From NCBI GenBank assembly GCA_001784175.1, contig MFPR01000006.1, positions 202,226 through 266,225 on the forward strand: 64,000 nucleotides of DNA. Direction: 5' to 3'. The notes under the pieces were generated by a model. It was not told the DNA's origin. It was given only the letters and a program-made list of their open reading frames with translations, and made no database searches. Each line of letters starts with the position of its first letter. The first letter of the stretch is position 1. Below, in pieces: positions 62,437 through 64,000 of this stretch. This stretch comes from Candidatus Lindowbacteria bacterium RIFCSPLOWO2_12_FULL_62_27. GTDB taxonomy: Bacteria; Lindowbacteria; 2-12-FULL-62-27. A program made the translations under genes and the position numbers.

Positions 62437-64000
62437 CCGCCGGCGACACGATCTGGCTGGACGCCGGCACATTCGGCGGCGACACATGGGAGATGATTTC
62501 GGCGACCGAAACCGCCGCCGTGAATCTGGATACGGACAACCTGGCGCTGATCGGCGTGGACTCGGGCGCGACGGTCATCGATCCGGCGGGGGTGAAGACG
62601 CTGGCCAATCTCTACGGCATCTACGCTGACACGCAAGTCGGCCTTGCGATCAAAAACATCGGCGTGACGGGGGCGTACGACGGGATTCATTTCTACAACG
62701 TGGACAATTCGACGATTGAAAACGACAGCGCAAGTTCAAACGGCAACTACGGCATTTACCTTCGCGTCAATTCAGACACCAACACGATGACCACCAACAC
62801 GGCCGGGTCGAATTTCTATGGCATCTATCTGACATCAAGTTCGAACAACAACACGTTGACGAGCAACACGGCCAGTTCGAATACAGATGGCATCTATCTG
62901 TCTTCGAGTTCGAACAACACGTTGACGAGCAACACGGCCAGTTCGAATACGGGCAACGGTATCCGTCTGGCCGTGAGTTCGAACAACAACACGTTGACGA
63001 GCAACACGGCCAGTTCGAATACGGACGGCATCTATCTGGATGCAAGTTCGAACAACACGTTGACGGGCAATACGGCCAGTTCGAATTCGAGCCTCGGCAT
63101 CTATCTGTACTCGAGCTCAAACAACACGGTGACGAGGAACACGGCCAGCTCGAATACGGGCTACGGCATCCGTCTGTATGCGAGTTCGAACAGCACAGTC
63201 CTTCAGAACGAGGTCAGGAACAACACCCAATATCAGTTCTATATCGAAGCGGCTTCCTCCTCCGACACCATCCAGAAAAACAACATCGTGACCTCCGGGA
63301 CGAATCCCGACAGCGGGGTCTACAACGCCTCGACCACCGCAACCAACAAATTCACCTTCACCCGCAACTGGTGGAACTCGACCGATACGGGCCGGATCAA
63401 GCAGATGATCTATCAGGCGTCGAACGGCGATTCCGTGATCTGGCAACCGTTCCGGCTGGGGCAGGTCGACACGGCGTCGGGCGCCGACACGACCGCGCCG
63501 AAAGCGCCGGACACGGTGGCGGTGGTGGGCGCGCCGTCGGACACGTCGATCATCCTCGAGTGGTCGGCGGTGAGCGCGAACGAGGAGACGGTGTCGGGCG
63601 GCGTAGGGCTGTCGGGCTACCGGGTCTACCGGAGCAAGACGAAGGATACGAGTTCCTGGACCCGCGTCGCGCAACGAGCGTCCGGCGTCATCCGGTATCA
63701 GGACACGGACGTGTCGCTGGGTGTGAACTATTACTACCGCGTGACGGCCTTCGACACGGCGGCGCCATTTGAGAACGAGTCATTCTTCTCGGACTCGCAA
63801 CCCTTCGATTCCGCGCAGGCGCAGTCGCGAGTGAACTGGTACGTGAACGATATCTACTCCGGCGACTCGTTCACCTACGTCGGCGGGTCGGACACGTCGG
63901 GTGACGGCACAGCGCAAAAGCCGTTCAAGTCTATCCCGAAGGCGATGTCGCTGGCGACATCGGGCGATACAATCTGGATCGACGCGGGGCTTTACGACTC
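62364..64000 (+). CDS. Continuation of the giant surface protein after a frameshift (3' partial)
   Basis: From 62364 the other frame continues the third WYVND module without stop to the window edge: APFKSLAKVMQFVTAGDTIW, TWEMISATETAAVNLDTDNL, NIGVTGAYDGIHFYN, then beta-helix rungs of 22-24 residues (NNTLTSNTASSNTDGIYL), a third FN3 (GADTTAPKAPDTVAVV at about 63480) and a fourth WYVND box near 63838. It is one protein with the part before, separated by an apparent 1-bp deletion. The C-terminus and any sorting signal are outside the window. Confidence 0.8.

Noticed and set aside
57000..63200. Regularly spaced repeats that could suggest a CRISPR array
   Set aside because: The repeats are in frame, 22-24 residues long as protein, and code for NT/SN-rich beta-helix rungs; there are no constant repeats separated by unique spacers and no cas genes.

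Overview
The window looks like one stretch of a GC-rich, Gram-negative, respiring bacterial chromosome. The Gram-negative signs are a Kdo gene set (kdsA, an arabinose-5-phosphate isomerase, kdsC), an outer-membrane beta-barrel with TPRs, and an exosortase with a PEP-CTERM-like substrate. SpoVG, five HDOD proteins, a split nuo cluster and a CydA-like/cytochrome c fusion fit a deep-branching, probably environmental lineage. The sequence alone does not let me name the phylum.

Block 1 (1-18657, minus strand) reads as one long, tightly packed series of genes, many joined by 4-base ATGA or GTGA overlaps. It runs from an HDOD protein, a sodium:solute symporter, a DUF559 cassette and a GH94-like phosphorylase into a second HDOD, a TPR protein, two receiver proteins and a HEAT protein. 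It then becomes what looks like a synthase-dependent polysaccharide export line: a processive GT2 with QxxRW, a TPR plus outer-membrane barrel protein, an exported protein, a tiny PEP-CTERM-like protein, an exosortase, an EpsI-toroid fusion and a partial exported protein.

Block 2 (18738-26621) is a signalling array of three receiver proteins and a hybrid kinase on the plus strand, interleaved with three HDOD paralogues on the minus strand. Two receiver proteins carry STAS-like domains. Several genes here have a sigma70-like promoter whose expected start site falls on the start codon. Block 3 (26618-34963) has a 5-formyl-THF cyclo-ligase with a palindrome in its 3' end, ferredoxin fdxA, and an operon MerR - two unknowns - spoVG - exported protein - pyrG - kdsA - kdsD - kdsC.

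Block 4 (34964-49838) is respiratory: nuoA, B, C, D, a nuoE-nuoF fusion and a short nuoG, without nuoH to nuoN; a type II NADH dehydrogenase fused to a cyclic-nucleotide-binding domain; then a membrane protein, a Rieske protein, cytochrome b and a CydA-like protein ending in a c-type heme domain. Two AT-richer exported genes, one with an M15-peptidase-like end, sit between Rieske and cytochrome b. Two near-identical REP-doublet elements lie in gaps of this block.

Block 5 (49839-55404) is a graveyard-like accessory zone: fragments of beta-propeller, beta-helix and retropepsin-like genes, two PIN-type toxin-antitoxin pairs, an orphan HicB, two small membrane proteins, three copies of a roughly 400-bp repeat, and five CRP-type palindromes. 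Block 6 (55405-end) is a giant exported protein built from five exact 61-residue NHL repeats, a beta-helix whose central part repeats every 765 bp, and recurring FN3 plus beta-helix modules. It has an apparent one-base deletion near 62362 and runs off the window.
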